Notes: generated by a model not told the origin, from the letters alone. Shown: positions 1 through 8,746, counted from the first letter of the stretch. The stretch is 41,241 nt of DNA from Corynebacterium sp. (GCF_030826625.1 NZ_JAPJNQ010000008.1:1-41241), one strand, 5' to 3'. Program-made: numbers and translations.

Positions 1-33
1 CCCCCGCACCCCCTGCACGGCGCCGCAGCAGCT

Positions 34-510
34 CTAGCCCTTGTAGCGCTCCAAAGCCTCGGCGTGAATCTTTTCAGCTTCTGCCTTGTCGCCCCAACCC
101 GAACCGGTGACTTCCTTGTTTGGCTCGAGGTCCTTGTAGCGGGTGAAGAAGTGCTCGATTTCGTCCTTGGTGTGCTGGTCGACGTCGTCGATGTCCTGGA
201 TGTGCGCCCAGCGTGGGTCGTCGACAACTGCCAGCAGCTTGTCGTCGCCGCCAGCTTCGTCGGTCATTTTGAACACGCCGACGATGCGCGATTCCACCAC
301 CACGCCCGGGAACACTGGCTCTGGCAGGATGACCAGCGCGTCGAGAGGGTCGCCGTCCTCGCCGAGGGTGTGGTCGATGAAGCCGTAGTCAGCCGGGTAT
401 GCCATCGGGGTGAACAGGTAACGGTCCAGGTAAACCTTGCCGGACTCGTGGTCGATCTCGTACTTGTTGCGGGAACCGCGTGGGATTTCAATGGTTACTT
501 CTACGCTCAT
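34..510 (-). CDS. ppa: Inorganic pyrophosphatase
   Basis: Soluble family I pyrophosphatase, which hydrolyses the pyrophosphate released by biosynthetic reactions to two phosphates in the cytoplasm. The 158-residue product has the usual bacterial length and carries the family signature EDGDPLDALV with its metal-binding aspartates, the early IPRGSRNKYE segment, and a Lys/Glu-rich C-terminus. I chose the ATG at 510 because it gives the conserved MSVEVTIEIPRG start and has an AGGTGG ribosome site about 5 nt upstream; the frame stays open to 618 but that extension looks non-coding. It is transcribed away from dacB, with 113 bp between the two starts. Nothing looks odd. Confidence 0.97.
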   Translation of the reverse strand: MSVEVTIEIPRGSRNKYEIDHESGKVYLDRYLFTPMAYPADYGFIDHTLGEDGDPLDALVILPEPVFPGVVVESRIVGVFKMTDEAGGDDKLLAVVDDPRWAHIQDIDDVDQHTKDEIEHFFTRYKDLEPNKEVTGSGWGDKAEAEKIHAEALERYKG

Positions 511-609
511 TGCATCCACCTTTCTGTGTTGGAAAATTCGAGGAACTCGATTGCACAGTTTACCTTCCTCGCCGCTGGACCTGCGCAGACCTTCGGCACC
601 CATCCGCGC

Positions 610-615
610 TAGAAT
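610..615 (+). promoter_or_regulatory. -10 box of dacB, leaderless-type
   Basis: TAGAAT lies 8 nt before the dacB ATG at 624, so transcription should begin at or next to the start codon. This fits the TAnnnT -10 of actinobacterial housekeeping promoters. There is no Shine-Dalgarno sequence in front of the ATG. Confidence 0.5.
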
Positions 616-623
616 CAACCGCC

Positions 624-2000
624 ATGAAAGTTTTTTGGTGGGTATCGCTGGTCATTGCCATCGTTGTCGTCGCTGCTACCACGGTGGTTGGCGTTGCCTA
701 CCACCAGGCTTATCGTGATGTGGAATCCGCGCCCGCCTATGAGCTGGCGCCCGCGCAGTTGCCGGTTCACCCGGTAGAAACCGCGCTTGACGACGGCACC
801 CCGCCCGCCAGCCCTGCCGCAGGGTTCCAGGCACCGTTGATTGATGGCGAGCTGGGCGCATCCGTCGTTGATCTAACCGCAGGTCAGTCGGTCTATGAGC
901 ACCAGCCAGATCGCCAGCTGCTGCCGGCCTCGTCGACGAAAATTTTGACCGCCACCGCCGCATTGGCGGGCATGGACCTGGATAAACGCCTGGAAACCGT
1001 CGTCGAGCAAGACGGCGGCCGCGTGGTGATTCGTGCCGCTGGCGACGTGTGGTTGGATGATGCTGACCTTGATGCCGCAGCAGCGGTGATTGGTCAGGCG
1101 GATTCCGTTGAGATTGATACCAGTGTGTGGTCTGGGCCGAGCCAGGCTGAGGGGTGGGATCCGTCGAATGTGGCCGAAGGCTACATCGCGCCGATGGAAC
1201 CAGCGATGCTCTATGGTGGTCGCATTGGTGCAAAAACCGGTGATGTGCCGCGTTCTACGCACCCGGCTTTCGACGTTGCGCAGGCTTTGGCCGATCGGGT
1301 GGGGGCGAGCCAAGTTGGCGTGGTCGACGGCGCACCGCCAATGTCGCAGGTTGCTGTGATGGAATCGCCGATTCTGCGTGAACGCTTGGAATTGATGATT
1401 AAGCATTCCGACAATGTCATGGCCGAGGCGATCGCTCGTGAACTTGCTGTTGCCCGTTCCGGCGGACAGCCCGCTTCGTTTGCTGACGCCACCACCGCTA
1501 CGCTGCACATTTTGCGCGAGATCGGCGTTGAAGTGGGCAATGCGCAGATCCGCGATAACTCGGGTCTTTCTTCAGAAAACCGCCTGACCGCGAACCTTTT
1601 GGTGCAGTGCCTGCAACTAGCCGCACTCGACGAGGGTTCTGCCGGTGCCGCGGTTGGTGGCGCCACGGGCCAGTCCCGCGGTGCCGAGGTTGGTGGAGCT
1701 ACGGGCGAGTCCCACGGTGCGGACGGTGCGAACAGCATTGACGGCGATGTGCGCACGCTGTTGGATTTGCTGCCGGTGGCTGGTGGCGATGGCACCTTGG
1801 ACGATCGTTATGCCGACCTTTCAGCTCGCGGCTATGCCCGCGCAAAAACCGGCACGTTGACTGATACTTCGGCGCTCGTGGGCATTGTTACTGGGCGTTC
1901 GGGTCATACCTACGCCTATGGCTTGTTGGTTAATGATGCGCCGATTCTGTCGGCTCGGTCGCAGTTGGATGAGTTCGTCTCGGCCTTAAGGGAGCATTAA
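624..2000 (+). CDS. dacB: D-alanyl-D-alanine carboxypeptidase/endopeptidase (PBP4, DacB type)
   Basis: Class C low-molecular-weight penicillin-binding protein acting on peptidoglycan outside the membrane. The 458-residue product starts with an uncleaved-looking membrane anchor (residues about 5-26). It carries all three active-site motifs: SSTK (103-106), S-D-N in the HSDNVMAEAIAREL segment, and KTG in the AKTGTLTDT segment. The start at ATG 624 follows a -10 box and puts the anchor at the N-terminus; an open extension to 480 overlaps the ppa leader and looks spurious. A 36-bp in-frame duplication (1644-1715) adds a Gly/Ala-rich loop before the KTG motif. The stop codon abuts the GTG of tilS, which suggests translational coupling. 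Confidence 0.93.
   Translation: MKVFWWVSLVIAIVVVAATTVVGVAYHQAYRDVESAPAYELAPAQLPVHPVETALDDGTPPASPAAGFQAPLIDGELGASVVDLTAGQSVYEHQPDRQLLPASSTKILTATAALAGMDLDKRLETVVEQDGGRVVIRAAGDVWLDDADLDAAAAVIGQADSVEIDTSVWSGPSQAEGWDPSNVAEGYIAPMEPAMLYGGRIGAKTGDVPRSTHPAFDVAQALADRVGASQVGVVDGAPPMSQVAVMESPILRERLELMIKHSDNVMAEAIARELAVARSGGQPASFADATTATLHILREIGVEVGNAQIRDNSGLSSENRLTANLLVQCLQLAALDEGSAGAAVGGATGQSRGAEVGGATGESHGADGANSIDGDVRTLLDLLPVAGGDGTLDDRYADLSARGYARAKTGTLTDTSALVGIVTGRSGHTYAYGLLVNDAPILSARSQLDEFVSALREH
1644..1715 (+). repeat. 36-bp in-frame tandem duplication in dacB
   Basis: Two adjacent 36-bp units, each starting GGTGCCG and reading roughly GAxVGGATGxSx, followed by a partial third GGTGCGGAC. The units differ at several bases, so the duplication is not brand new. 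It falls in a loop of the protein and keeps the frame. Confidence 0.8.
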
Positions 2001-3329
2001 GTGGCGGAAGTCGGCGGCATGGCAGCCCACGGTGACCCAGCGCGGCGTAATCGTGCGACGCAACATAAAAGCGCAGCCCCGTTTTGGCCGCGACGCTCGC
2101 CGCATTTCCTTCGGGTGCGCACTGCGTTGCGGGAGTGCGTAGAACGGCACAACGCGCAGATGTATCGCGAGCACCAAGAATGCAGCGGCGAGAACGAGCA
2201 CCAAGAATGCAGGGGCCAAAACAGTGAACACCAAGAATGCAGCGGCCAAAACAGCGAGCAACGGCATCGTAAGCATCCAGAATTTGTGATTGCCGTGAGT
2301 GGAGGTCCCGACTCCCTGGCTTTAGCCGCGGCGGCAGCCGCAGAAAAACTCCCGGCGCATGTCGTCAGCGTTGATCACCAGCTGCAAGCTGGTTCGCGGG
2401 AAGTCTCTGACAACGCCATCGCGCAGGTGCGGCGCTGGGGGCTGAGTGGGGAAGTGGTCGCCGTGGATCTCGGTGTTGCGGCTGGCGCTGCCACCACCTC
2501 TGAGCCGGACTATCCGGAGCCGATGGATTCAGCGCCGAACCACCCCGAGCCGGATCACTCTGCGACGGGTAGCCTGGAATCTGCCGCCCGTCATGCCCGC
2601 TACCGCGCACTCTGTGAAGTCGCTGGCCAGCGTCCGATTCTGGTGGCACACACCGGTGACGACCAAGCAGAAACCCTGTTGCTTGGTCTGCTGCGCGGCA
2701 AAGCGGCAGCGATGGCAGAAATCGCCGACTACCAGGGGCATACTATTCTGCGCCCGCTGCTAAACATCCGTCGCGCAGACACCGTCGGGGCCTGCAGGGA
2801 GCTCGGAGTGGATGCCTGGGACGATCCCCACAACAGCCAGGAAGCTTTTCGACGTGTCGCAATCCGCAGGCAAGTGCTTCCGCTGTTGGACGAAATCGTC
2901 GGTGGGGATGCCACCGCACCGCTGCAGCAGGCAGCCGAGCTTTTGCGCGAGGACGACGCCTACCTGCAAACATTGGCACACACCGCATTGACGGAATCTG
3001 CGGCCGCCGAAAATCTGCACCACCACCGCGACCAACACCATCACCGCGACCAACACCACCACCGCGGGCAGAACCAGCAGCCGAGACACCAATCACCACC
3101 GCGTCTCACTATCGCCACGCTGGGGCCTGCCCCGGTGGCGCGCCGGGCGATCGCTGCCTTCCTGCACCAGCACGGGGCGCGGGTAACGGGTAGCGCATTA
3201 ACGGCTATCATGGCGTTAATCGACGACTGGCACGGGCAAGGTGCCGTTTCTGTCGGTAACGGGTTGGAACTATCCCGGCAAGCTGGCACACTGGTGCTAC
3301 TACACAGTGAACTTGACGGTGCTACCTAA
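2001..3329 (+). CDS. tilS: tRNA(Ile)-lysidine synthetase
   Basis: Converts the wobble cytidine of the CAU-anticodon tRNA-Ile to lysidine with ATP and lysine, so that it reads AUA. The PP-loop motif SGGPDS is at residues 100-105, followed by the family segments DHQLQAGSREVSDNA, ESAARHARY and HTGDDQAETLLLGLLRG. At 442 residues it is longer than the 300-340 I expect. The excess is two repeat inserts: three copies of an EHQEC(S/R)G(E/Q)N unit before the PP loop (DNA 2170-2256) and a His-rich HHHRDQ run (DNA about 3019-3070). The GTG start at 2001 directly follows the dacB stop. A C-terminal substrate-binding region is present. Essential in most bacteria, so the inserts must be tolerated. Confidence 0.9.
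   Translation: MAEVGGMAAHGDPARRNRATQHKSAAPFWPRRSPHFLRVRTALRECVERHNAQMYREHQECSGENEHQECRGQNSEHQECSGQNSEQRHRKHPEFVIAVSGGPDSLALAAAAAAEKLPAHVVSVDHQLQAGSREVSDNAIAQVRRWGLSGEVVAVDLGVAAGAATTSEPDYPEPMDSAPNHPEPDHSATGSLESAARHARYRALCEVAGQRPILVAHTGDDQAETLLLGLLRGKAAAMAEIADYQGHTILRPLLNIRRADTVGACRELGVDAWDDPHNSQEAFRRVAIRRQVLPLLDEIVGGDATAPLQQAAELLREDDAYLQTLAHTALTESAAAENLHHHRDQHHHRDQHHHRGQNQQPRHQSPPRLTIATLGPAPVARRAIAAFLHQHGARVTGSALTAIMALIDDWHGQGAVSVGNGLELSRQAGTLVLLHSELDGAT
2170..2262 (+). repeat. In-frame tandem repeat in the tilS N-terminus
   Basis: Three imperfect 27-30 bp units beginning GA(G/A)CACCAAGAATGCA encode EHQEC followed by SGEN, RGQNS or SGQNS, ending in a degenerate GAGCAACGG. The insert lies between the conserved early helix and the PP loop. 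Confidence 0.85.
3019..3072 (+). repeat. In-frame 18-bp His-rich repeat in tilS
   Basis: About three 18-bp units reading HHHRDQ or HHHRGQ. The run sits in the linker between the nucleotide-binding domain and the C-terminal domain and preserves the frame. Confidence 0.8.
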
Positions 3330-3385
3330 GCGTCGGCAAGAATTGCGTGATACAACAATTACACAGCCTCACCGAAAGGCCACCC

Positions 3386-3997
3386 ATGGCAGATCACACT
3401 CACACCACGGTGCAAAAATCCGTTGACGATAAGTTCTATGACGTCCCGGAAAATCGCTACGGCCGCGATGTTGAATCGGTGCTGATCAGCGAAGCCGAGA
3501 TCAAACAGCGCGTGCAGCAACTCGCAGACAAGGTCTCGGAAGAATACCGAGGGCGCGACCTTCTGCTGGTGTGCGTGCTCAAAGGCGCGGCTGTATTTTT
3601 GACGGATTTCGCCCGCGCGCTGTCGATTCCTTCCGAGATGGAATTCATGGCTGTTTCTTCCTACGGCAACTCGACGACGTCGTCGGGCGTGGTGCGGATT
3701 CTGAAAGATCTTGACCGTGAAATCGAAGGCAAAGACGTGTTGATCGTCGAAGACATCATCGACTCGGGTTTGACGCTTTCGTGGTTGATGCGCAACCTGC
3801 GCAACCGTAACCCTCACTCGCTGAACGTGATCACGCTGCTGCGGAAACCAGAGGTCGTGACCGCCAAGCTTGATCTTTACGACGTCGGCTTCGACATCCC
3901 CAACGAGTTCGTCATCGGTTACGGGCTGGACTACGCGGAAAGCTACCGCGACCTGCCTTATGTTGGCACCCTGCACCCGGACGTGTATTCGTCGTAA
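3386..3997 (+). CDS. hpt: Hypoxanthine phosphoribosyltransferase
   Basis: Purine salvage enzyme that joins hypoxanthine or guanine to PRPP. The 203-residue protein contains the PRPP-binding signature VLIVEDIIDSGLTL and the upstream flexible-loop region MAVSSYGNSTTSSG, with the YVIGYGLDY-type base-binding segment near the C-terminus. ATG 3386 has a GAAAGG ribosome site and gives the usual start; an in-frame ATG at 3347 was not chosen because the added residues are not family-like. The order dacB-tilS-hpt-ftsH is the common actinobacterial arrangement. The stop codon lies inside the first unit of a 21-bp tandem array. Confidence 0.96.
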   Translation: MADHTHTTVQKSVDDKFYDVPENRYGRDVESVLISEAEIKQRVQQLADKVSEEYRGRDLLLVCVLKGAAVFLTDFARALSIPSEMEFMAVSSYGNSTTSSGVVRILKDLDREIEGKDVLIVEDIIDSGLTLSWLMRNLRNRNPHSLNVITLLRKPEVVTAKLDLYDVGFDIPNEFVIGYGLDYAESYRDLPYVGTLHPDVYSS

Positions 3998-4077
3998 AGC
4001 ACATCTGGCACAGCGTAAAGCACATCTGGCACAGCGTAAAGCACATCTGGCACAGCGCAAAGCACATCTGGCACAGC
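3996..4077. repeat. 21-bp tandem array between hpt and ftsH
   Basis: Four copies of AAAGCACATCTGGCACAGCG plus T, the last one 19 bp long, starting at 3996, 4017, 4038 and 4059. The first two bases are the last two of the hpt TAA stop. Copies are nearly identical (one T-to-C change), so the array is young. The period is a multiple of three, so loss of the hpt stop would add a repeating AHLAQRK tail. It ends 27 bp before the ftsH ATG and so lies where an ftsH promoter is expected. Confidence 0.95.
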
Positions 4078-4104
4078 AATGTGTACTGCTCATAAATAGG
4101 ATTC

Positions 4105-6276
4105 ATGAAAAACAAACGCATTATTCAAATCGGGGTCGGCGCTGCCGTCTTCCTGATGCTGTTGTTCACCATTACTCGGCTGAGCGACGATACCCGCCAT
4201 TTTCTTGACGTAGATACTTCTGTTGCGCTGGAGCAGCTGAAGGATAACAACGTCGAAAAGGCGCAGATCGACGACCGTGAACAGACCCTGCGTCTGGAGC
4301 TGCGCGATGAGATTACCGTCGACGAACAAGACGGTGTCGAGTCCGTGATCACGCAATACCCTGCGCGCACGTCCCCGGAGATTTTCCGTGCGGTGCAGGA
4401 CGCTGACGTGCAAGAATATGACACGAACGTCACCAGCGACAGCTTCTTGATGAGCATGCTCTCGTTCATGCTGCCGATGCTGTTGCTGTTTGGTCTGCTG
4501 TTTTTCTTCCTTACGCGCATGCAAAAGGGCAGCATGTTGGGCATCGGCGGCAACAAAGCCAAAGAGCTCACCAAAGATATGCCCACCAACACGTTTAACG
4601 ACGTCGCTGGTGCTGATGAGGCCGTCGACGAGTTGCACGAGATCAAAGATTTCTTGGAAGATCCCACTCGCTACCACGAGCTGGGCGCGAAAATCCCGCG
4701 CGGTGTGCTGCTCTACGGCCCACCGGGTACGGGTAAAACCTTGCTGGCGCGTGCCGTTGCCGGCGAGGCAGGGGTGCCGTTTTATACCATCTCGGGTTCG
4801 GACTTCGTCGAAATGTTCGTTGGCGTGGGTGCCTCGCGCGTGCGTGATCTGTTCAAGACGGCGAAGGAAAACTCGCCGTGCATCATCTTCATCGACGAGA
4901 TTGATGCTGTGGGACGCCAGCGTGGTTCGGGTACCGGCGGTGGCCACGACGAGCGCGAACAAACCTTGAACCAGATGTTGGTGGAAATGGATGGCTTCGG
5001 CGACCGCGAAGGCGTGATCCTCATTGCCGCGACCAACCGTCCGGACATCCTGGACCCGGCGCTGCTGCGTCCGGGGCGTTTCGACCGGCAGATTCCGGTG
5101 ACCCCGCCGGACCTGAAGGGCCGCGAGGCGATCCTGCGCGTGCATTCTGAGGGCAAACCGTTGGCGAAGCATGTCGACGTGGCGCAGTTGGCAAAGCGCA
5201 CCGCTGGTATGTCGGGTGCGGACCTGGCGAATGTTCTCAACGAGGCTGCGCTGTTGACCGCGCGCATTGGTGGCAACGTGATCACAGCCGACGCCTTGGA
5301 AGAAGCCACCGACCGCGTGGTGGGCGGACCGCGTCGTTCCAGCAAGGTGATTTCGGAGCACGAAAAGAAAGTCACCGCTTATCACGAAGGCGGCCACACG
5401 CTGGCGGCTTGGGCACTGCGCGATATCGAGCGCGTGTACAAGGTGACCATTTTGGCTCGTGGACGCACCGGTGGGCACGCGATGACCGCGCAAGAAGACG
5501 ACAAAGGCATGTACAACCGCGAGGAAATGTTTGCCCGCTTGGTCTTCGCCATGGGCGGACGTGCTGCCGAAGAACTCGTCTTCGGTACCCCAACGACGGG
5601 TGCTTCCAGCGATATCGAACAAGCCACCAAAATCGCCCGCGCGATGATCACCGAATACGGCTTTTCGCCGGCACTCGGCACCGTGAAATACGGTGAGGAG
5701 CAGGGCGATCCGTTTTCTGGTCGCGGTGGCGGCAGCAGTTCTGGCTACTCAGAGCAGGTTGCGCGCACCATCGACGAAGAATTGCAATACCTGCTCGATA
5801 ACGCACACCGCAAGGCGTATTCCATCCTGGCTGAACACCGCGGCTACCTGGACACACTCGCACTGAAACTATTGGAAAAAGAAACCCTGCGTCGGCCAGA
5901 CCTGGAGTCGATTTTCGACGGAATTGACCCGCAGCGCGTGGATATTTTCGATACTGACGTGCGATTCCCACAGCAGGCCGGGCATGATCCGGTAAAGACG
6001 CCCGCAGAACTGGCAGAAGAGCGCGGTGAGGAACCACCGAAGCGACTTTCGCTGCTGGAGGCTTCGCTGCTGGCACGTGAGCGTCGGCAAGCAGCTCAGC
6101 AAAACGGCGCGGGTGCTGGTTCTGGAGCTGGGGCTGGCTCTGGCGAGCACGGTGTGGAAGAAGGCGAGATCGGTCTGATTTTCGGCGATAATAATGCCGT
6201 TGGTGTAACCGGATTGCCGGAGCTGGATAGCGACGAGCAGGATAACGACGAACAATATGGAAAGACCGAGCGATGA
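4105..6276 (+). CDS. ftsH: ATP-dependent zinc metalloprotease FtsH
   Basis: Membrane-bound AAA+ protease that extracts and degrades membrane and short-lived cytosolic proteins. The 723-residue product has two membrane segments (about 6-23 and 112-137) flanking an external loop, Walker A GPPGTGKT at 205-212, Walker B IIFIDEIDAVG, the second region of homology around ATNRPDILDPALLRPGRFDR, and the zinc site HEGGH at 427-431. The C-terminal tail after about residue 640 is low in complexity and contains a GAGSGAGAGSG run. The ATG at 4105 gives the N-terminal membrane segment. Its last codons overlap folE (ATGA), so the folate genes are coupled to it. Confidence 0.98.
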   Translation: MKNKRIIQIGVGAAVFLMLLFTITRLSDDTRHFLDVDTSVALEQLKDNNVEKAQIDDREQTLRLELRDEITVDEQDGVESVITQYPARTSPEIFRAVQDADVQEYDTNVTSDSFLMSMLSFMLPMLLLFGLLFFFLTRMQKGSMLGIGGNKAKELTKDMPTNTFNDVAGADEAVDELHEIKDFLEDPTRYHELGAKIPRGVLLYGPPGTGKTLLARAVAGEAGVPFYTISGSDFVEMFVGVGASRVRDLFKTAKENSPCIIFIDEIDAVGRQRGSGTGGGHDEREQTLNQMLVEMDGFGDREGVILIAATNRPDILDPALLRPGRFDRQIPVTPPDLKGREAILRVHSEGKPLAKHVDVAQLAKRTAGMSGADLANVLNEAALLTARIGGNVITADALEEATDRVVGGPRRSSKVISEHEKKVTAYHEGGHTLAAWALRDIERVYKVTILARGRTGGHAMTAQEDDKGMYNREEMFARLVFAMGGRAAEELVFGTPTTGASSDIEQATKIARAMITEYGFSPALGTVKYGEEQGDPFSGRGGGSSSGYSEQVARTIDEELQYLLDNAHRKAYSILAEHRGYLDTLALKLLEKETLRRPDLESIFDGIDPQRVDIFDTDVRFPQQAGHDPVKTPAELAEERGEEPPKRLSLLEASLLARERRQAAQQNGAGAGSGAGAGSGEHGVEEGEIGLIFGDNNAVGVTGLPELDSDEQDNDEQYGKTER

Positions 6277-6860
6277 CTAACTCCGAGGCCACCGGCAACT
6301 TCGATCAGGAACGCGCAGAAGCTGCCGTCCGCGAGCTGTTGTTTGCCGTCGGCGAAGATCCAGACCGGGAAGGCCTGCGCGATACGCCGGCTCGAGTGGC
6401 TCGTGCTTACAAGGAATCTTTCGCCGGCCTATACGAAGATCCCACCGCGGTGTTGGAGCGCACCTTTTCTGAAGATCACCAAGAACTGGTTTTGGTGCGC
6501 GATATCCCGATTTATTCGACCTGCGAGCACCACCTGGTGCCGTTTTTCGGCAATGCCCACATCGGCTACATCCCGGGTCGCAATGGCGATGTCACTGGGC
6601 TGTCGAAGCTCGCGCGTCTGGCGGATCTCTATGCCAAGCGCCCACAGGTACAAGAACGTCTGACTAGCCAAATCGCGGATGCCCTGGTGGAAAAACTGCA
6701 GGCGCAGTCAGTGATCGTCGTGATCGAATGCGAGCACCTGTGCATGGCGATGCGTGGCATCCGGAAGCCGGGCGCGGTGACGACGACGTCTGCCGTACGC
6801 GGTGGTTTCCGTGTCAATGCGTCATCGCGAGCAGAAGTTATGAGCCTCATTAGGAGTTAA
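6273..6860 (+). CDS. folE: GTP cyclohydrolase I
   Basis: First committed enzyme of tetrahydrofolate synthesis, converting GTP to 7,8-dihydroneopterin triphosphate. The 195-residue product carries the family signatures STCEHHLVPFFG and SKLARL, the zinc-binding ECEHLCM region and the MRGIRKPGA segment. ATG 6273 overlaps the ftsH stop by 4 nt. It begins the folE-folP-folB-folK run, which supplies every pterin step of folate synthesis apart from dephosphorylation of the triphosphate. Confidence 0.97.
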   Translation: MTNSEATGNFDQERAEAAVRELLFAVGEDPDREGLRDTPARVARAYKESFAGLYEDPTAVLERTFSEDHQELVLVRDIPIYSTCEHHLVPFFGNAHIGYIPGRNGDVTGLSKLARLADLYAKRPQVQERLTSQIADALVEKLQAQSVIVVIECEHLCMAMRGIRKPGAVTTTSAVRGGFRVNASSRAEVMSLIRS

Positions 6861-6869
6861 TCAGCCAGA

Positions 6870-7784
6870 ATGGATAATTCGGATTTCTCGCACGAGCGCT
6901 CCCACGAGTCTTCGCTCCGCCCGCCAGCGTTAGTGTTGCCGGATGATACTGAGGCAGCCCGTCGAGCACGTTGCCAGGTCATGGGTATCGTGAACGTCAC
7001 CGATGATTCCTTTTCCGATGGTGGCAAGTTCAACACCGTGGATCGGGCCGTTGAGCACGCACACCGGTTGATCCACCAGGGTGCAGACATCATCGACGTG
7101 GGCGGCGAATCGACTCGGCCGGGGGCTACGCGCGTAGATCCAGAACAAGAAAAGCAACGCATTCAGCCGGTGATCCGAGAATTGGCTGCCGCGGGGATCG
7201 TGACGTCGATCGATACCATGCGCGCAGCCACCGCAGAGGTAGCGGTGGAAGCTGGCGTTTCTATGATCAATGACGTATCCGGTGGCATAGCGGACCCACA
7301 CATGTACCGGGTGATGGCGCAATCCCAGCTGCCGGTATGCCTGATGCACTGGCAGACTCTGCAATTTGGAGATGCCAGCGGCGAACACGATGGCGATGTG
7401 GTCGCTGATGTGCATGCGAGCCTGGACCGGCTCGTCGACAATGCCCTGGCCGCTGGAGTCGCAGAACACAACATCGCGTTGGATCCAGGGCTGGGCTTCG
7501 CGAAATCTGCCCAGGATAATTGGGCGCTGCTACACGCATTGCGCAGCTTCACCGAAGGCCGTTTCCCGATTTTGGTTGGCGCTTCGCGCAAGCGATTCCT
7601 GGCTGCGATCCGTGGGGCGCGCGGGCTGGAATCCGGCCCACAACTGGCAGACCCAGCCACCGCCGCAGTCACCGCATTATCTGCGCAGGCTGGAGCGTGG
7701 GCGGTGCGGGTGCACGAAGTAGCGGTATCCCGGGATTCTGTTGACGTCGCGCATGCCTGGCAGACTGGTGGCAAGCAAACATAA
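6870..7784 (+). CDS. folP: Dihydropteroate synthase
   Basis: Condenses 6-hydroxymethyl-7,8-dihydropterin pyrophosphate with p-aminobenzoate; the target of sulfonamides. The 304-residue protein has the signatures GIVNVTDDSFSDGG and DIIDVGGESTRPGA, the NDVSGG segment, DPGLGFAKS and the GASRKRFLAA loop with its phosphate-binding residues. The ATG at 6870 is 9 nt after the folE stop. The N-terminal 30 residues before the barrel are hydrophilic and slightly long. Resistance cannot be judged from sequence alone. Confidence 0.97.
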   Translation: MDNSDFSHERSHESSLRPPALVLPDDTEAARRARCQVMGIVNVTDDSFSDGGKFNTVDRAVEHAHRLIHQGADIIDVGGESTRPGATRVDPEQEKQRIQPVIRELAAAGIVTSIDTMRAATAEVAVEAGVSMINDVSGGIADPHMYRVMAQSQLPVCLMHWQTLQFGDASGEHDGDVVADVHASLDRLVDNALAAGVAEHNIALDPGLGFAKSAQDNWALLHALRSFTEGRFPILVGASRKRFLAAIRGARGLESGPQLADPATAAVTALSAQAGAWAVRVHEVAVSRDSVDVAHAWQTGGKQT

Positions 7785-7867
7785 AGCGCAACGGCGGCGG
7801 GCGTTGGCGTCGGCAAGCACCGAACCAGCGCGCTCACGGCGAAAGAGTGAGAAAGGCAGACACTGCG

Positions 7868-8218
7868 ATGGATCGGATCGAACTGAAAGGTGTGGAGTGT
7901 TACGGCTACCACGGTGTGCTGGAACAAGAACGCCAGCACGGCCAAACCTTTTATGTAGATTTGACGTGTTGGTTGGATTTTTCCCAGGCCAAGCAGCTGG
8001 ATGACACCGTCAATTACGCAGAATTGGCCCAGTTAGCGCACGACATTGTCACCGGCGAACCAGAAGATCTGATTGAGACCGTGGCCAATCGCATCGCCGA
8101 CCAGGCGCTGGCTAGGCATGAGCAGCTGGCGGCGGTTGAGGTCACGGTCCACAAACCGGATGCCCCAATCCCGCTGCCGTTCGCCAACGTCGCAGTCGTT
8201 GCCAGGAGGCGCCGATGA
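7868..8218 (+). CDS. folB: Dihydroneopterin aldolase
   Basis: Cleaves 7,8-dihydroneopterin to 6-hydroxymethyl-7,8-dihydropterin and glycolaldehyde. The 116-residue product shows the typical start MDRIELKGVECYGYHGV, the E-R/Q-x-x-GQ-x-F-x-VDL segment and the ending VTVHKPDAPIPLPFANVAV with the catalytic lysine. I prefer ATG 7868, with an AAAGG site upstream; an in-frame GTG at 7847 is an alternative. The 83-bp gap after folP contains a copy of the 20-fold word GTCGGCAAG. The last four bases overlap folK. Confidence 0.96.
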   Translation: MDRIELKGVECYGYHGVLEQERQHGQTFYVDLTCWLDFSQAKQLDDTVNYAELAQLAHDIVTGEPEDLIETVANRIADQALARHEQLAAVEVTVHKPDAPIPLPFANVAVVARRRR

Positions 8219-8739
8219 GCATCACCGCAGTACTCTCTATCGGCTCCAATATGGATGATTCTCGCGAATTGTTGGATTCCGTGTACCGAGATTTCGCCAG
8301 CACGGGGCAGTTGCGGGCGGCGTCGTCGATTTACCGCACCCCGGCGTGGGGCGTCGAGGAGCAGCCGGATTTTTTGAATGCAATTTTGGTGGTGGAGGTC
8401 GACCAGACGCCGCTGGAATTGTTGCACCGCGGCCAGGAGCTGGAGAATTCCGCTGGGCGCGTACGTGTGCAGAAATGGGGCCCGCGCACCCTGGATGTCG
8501 ATATTGTTGCGGCATGGGAAGGCAGCGAGCCGGACGCCACAGAAGCAACGCATATCACCAGCGACACCGAGGAACTTCGCCTGCCGCACCCGCACGCCCA
8601 CCAGCGTGCGTTCGTCTTGCAACCGTGGCTGGAGGTCAACCCTGATGCGGTGCTCGGCGGACGTCGAGTAGCGGAACTGTTGGACGAGCTTGCCGACGAC
8701 GAAAAAGCCGGAATCACCCGTGGGGAAAGTTTCCGGTGA
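8215..8739 (+). CDS. folK: 6-hydroxymethyl-7,8-dihydropterin pyrophosphokinase
   Basis: Transfers pyrophosphate from ATP to the pterin, giving the substrate of FolP. The 174-residue product starts with SIGSNMDD, continues with SSIYRTPAWGVEEQPDFLNA and contains the signature KWGPRTLDVDIV with the two metal-binding aspartates, then LRLPHPHAHQRAFVLQPW. It overlaps folB by an ATGA. It has a short insert (about EGSEPDATEATHITSDTE) before the LPHPH motif. Confidence 0.97.
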   Translation: MSITAVLSIGSNMDDSRELLDSVYRDFASTGQLRAASSIYRTPAWGVEEQPDFLNAILVVEVDQTPLELLHRGQELENSAGRVRVQKWGPRTLDVDIVAAWEGSEPDATEATHITSDTEELRLPHPHAHQRAFVLQPWLEVNPDAVLGGRRVAELLDELADDEKAGITRGESFR

Positions 8740-8746
8740 TGGTGTC

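Noticed and set aside
64..612. Long plus-strand ORF opposite ppa
   Set aside because: Mirror of a clearly identified gene; low-complexity Val/Asp content typical of antisense frames in GC-rich DNA.
3996..4077. CRISPR array
   Set aside because: Units are directly adjacent without spacers and no cas genes are present.
3870..4208. ORF containing the AHLAQRK repeats
   Set aside because: Out of frame with hpt and overlapping both hpt and ftsH; the repeats explain its length.
4090..5622. 510-codon minus-strand ORF opposite ftsH
   Set aside because: Antisense shadow of ftsH with no domain; codon structure follows the ftsH frame.
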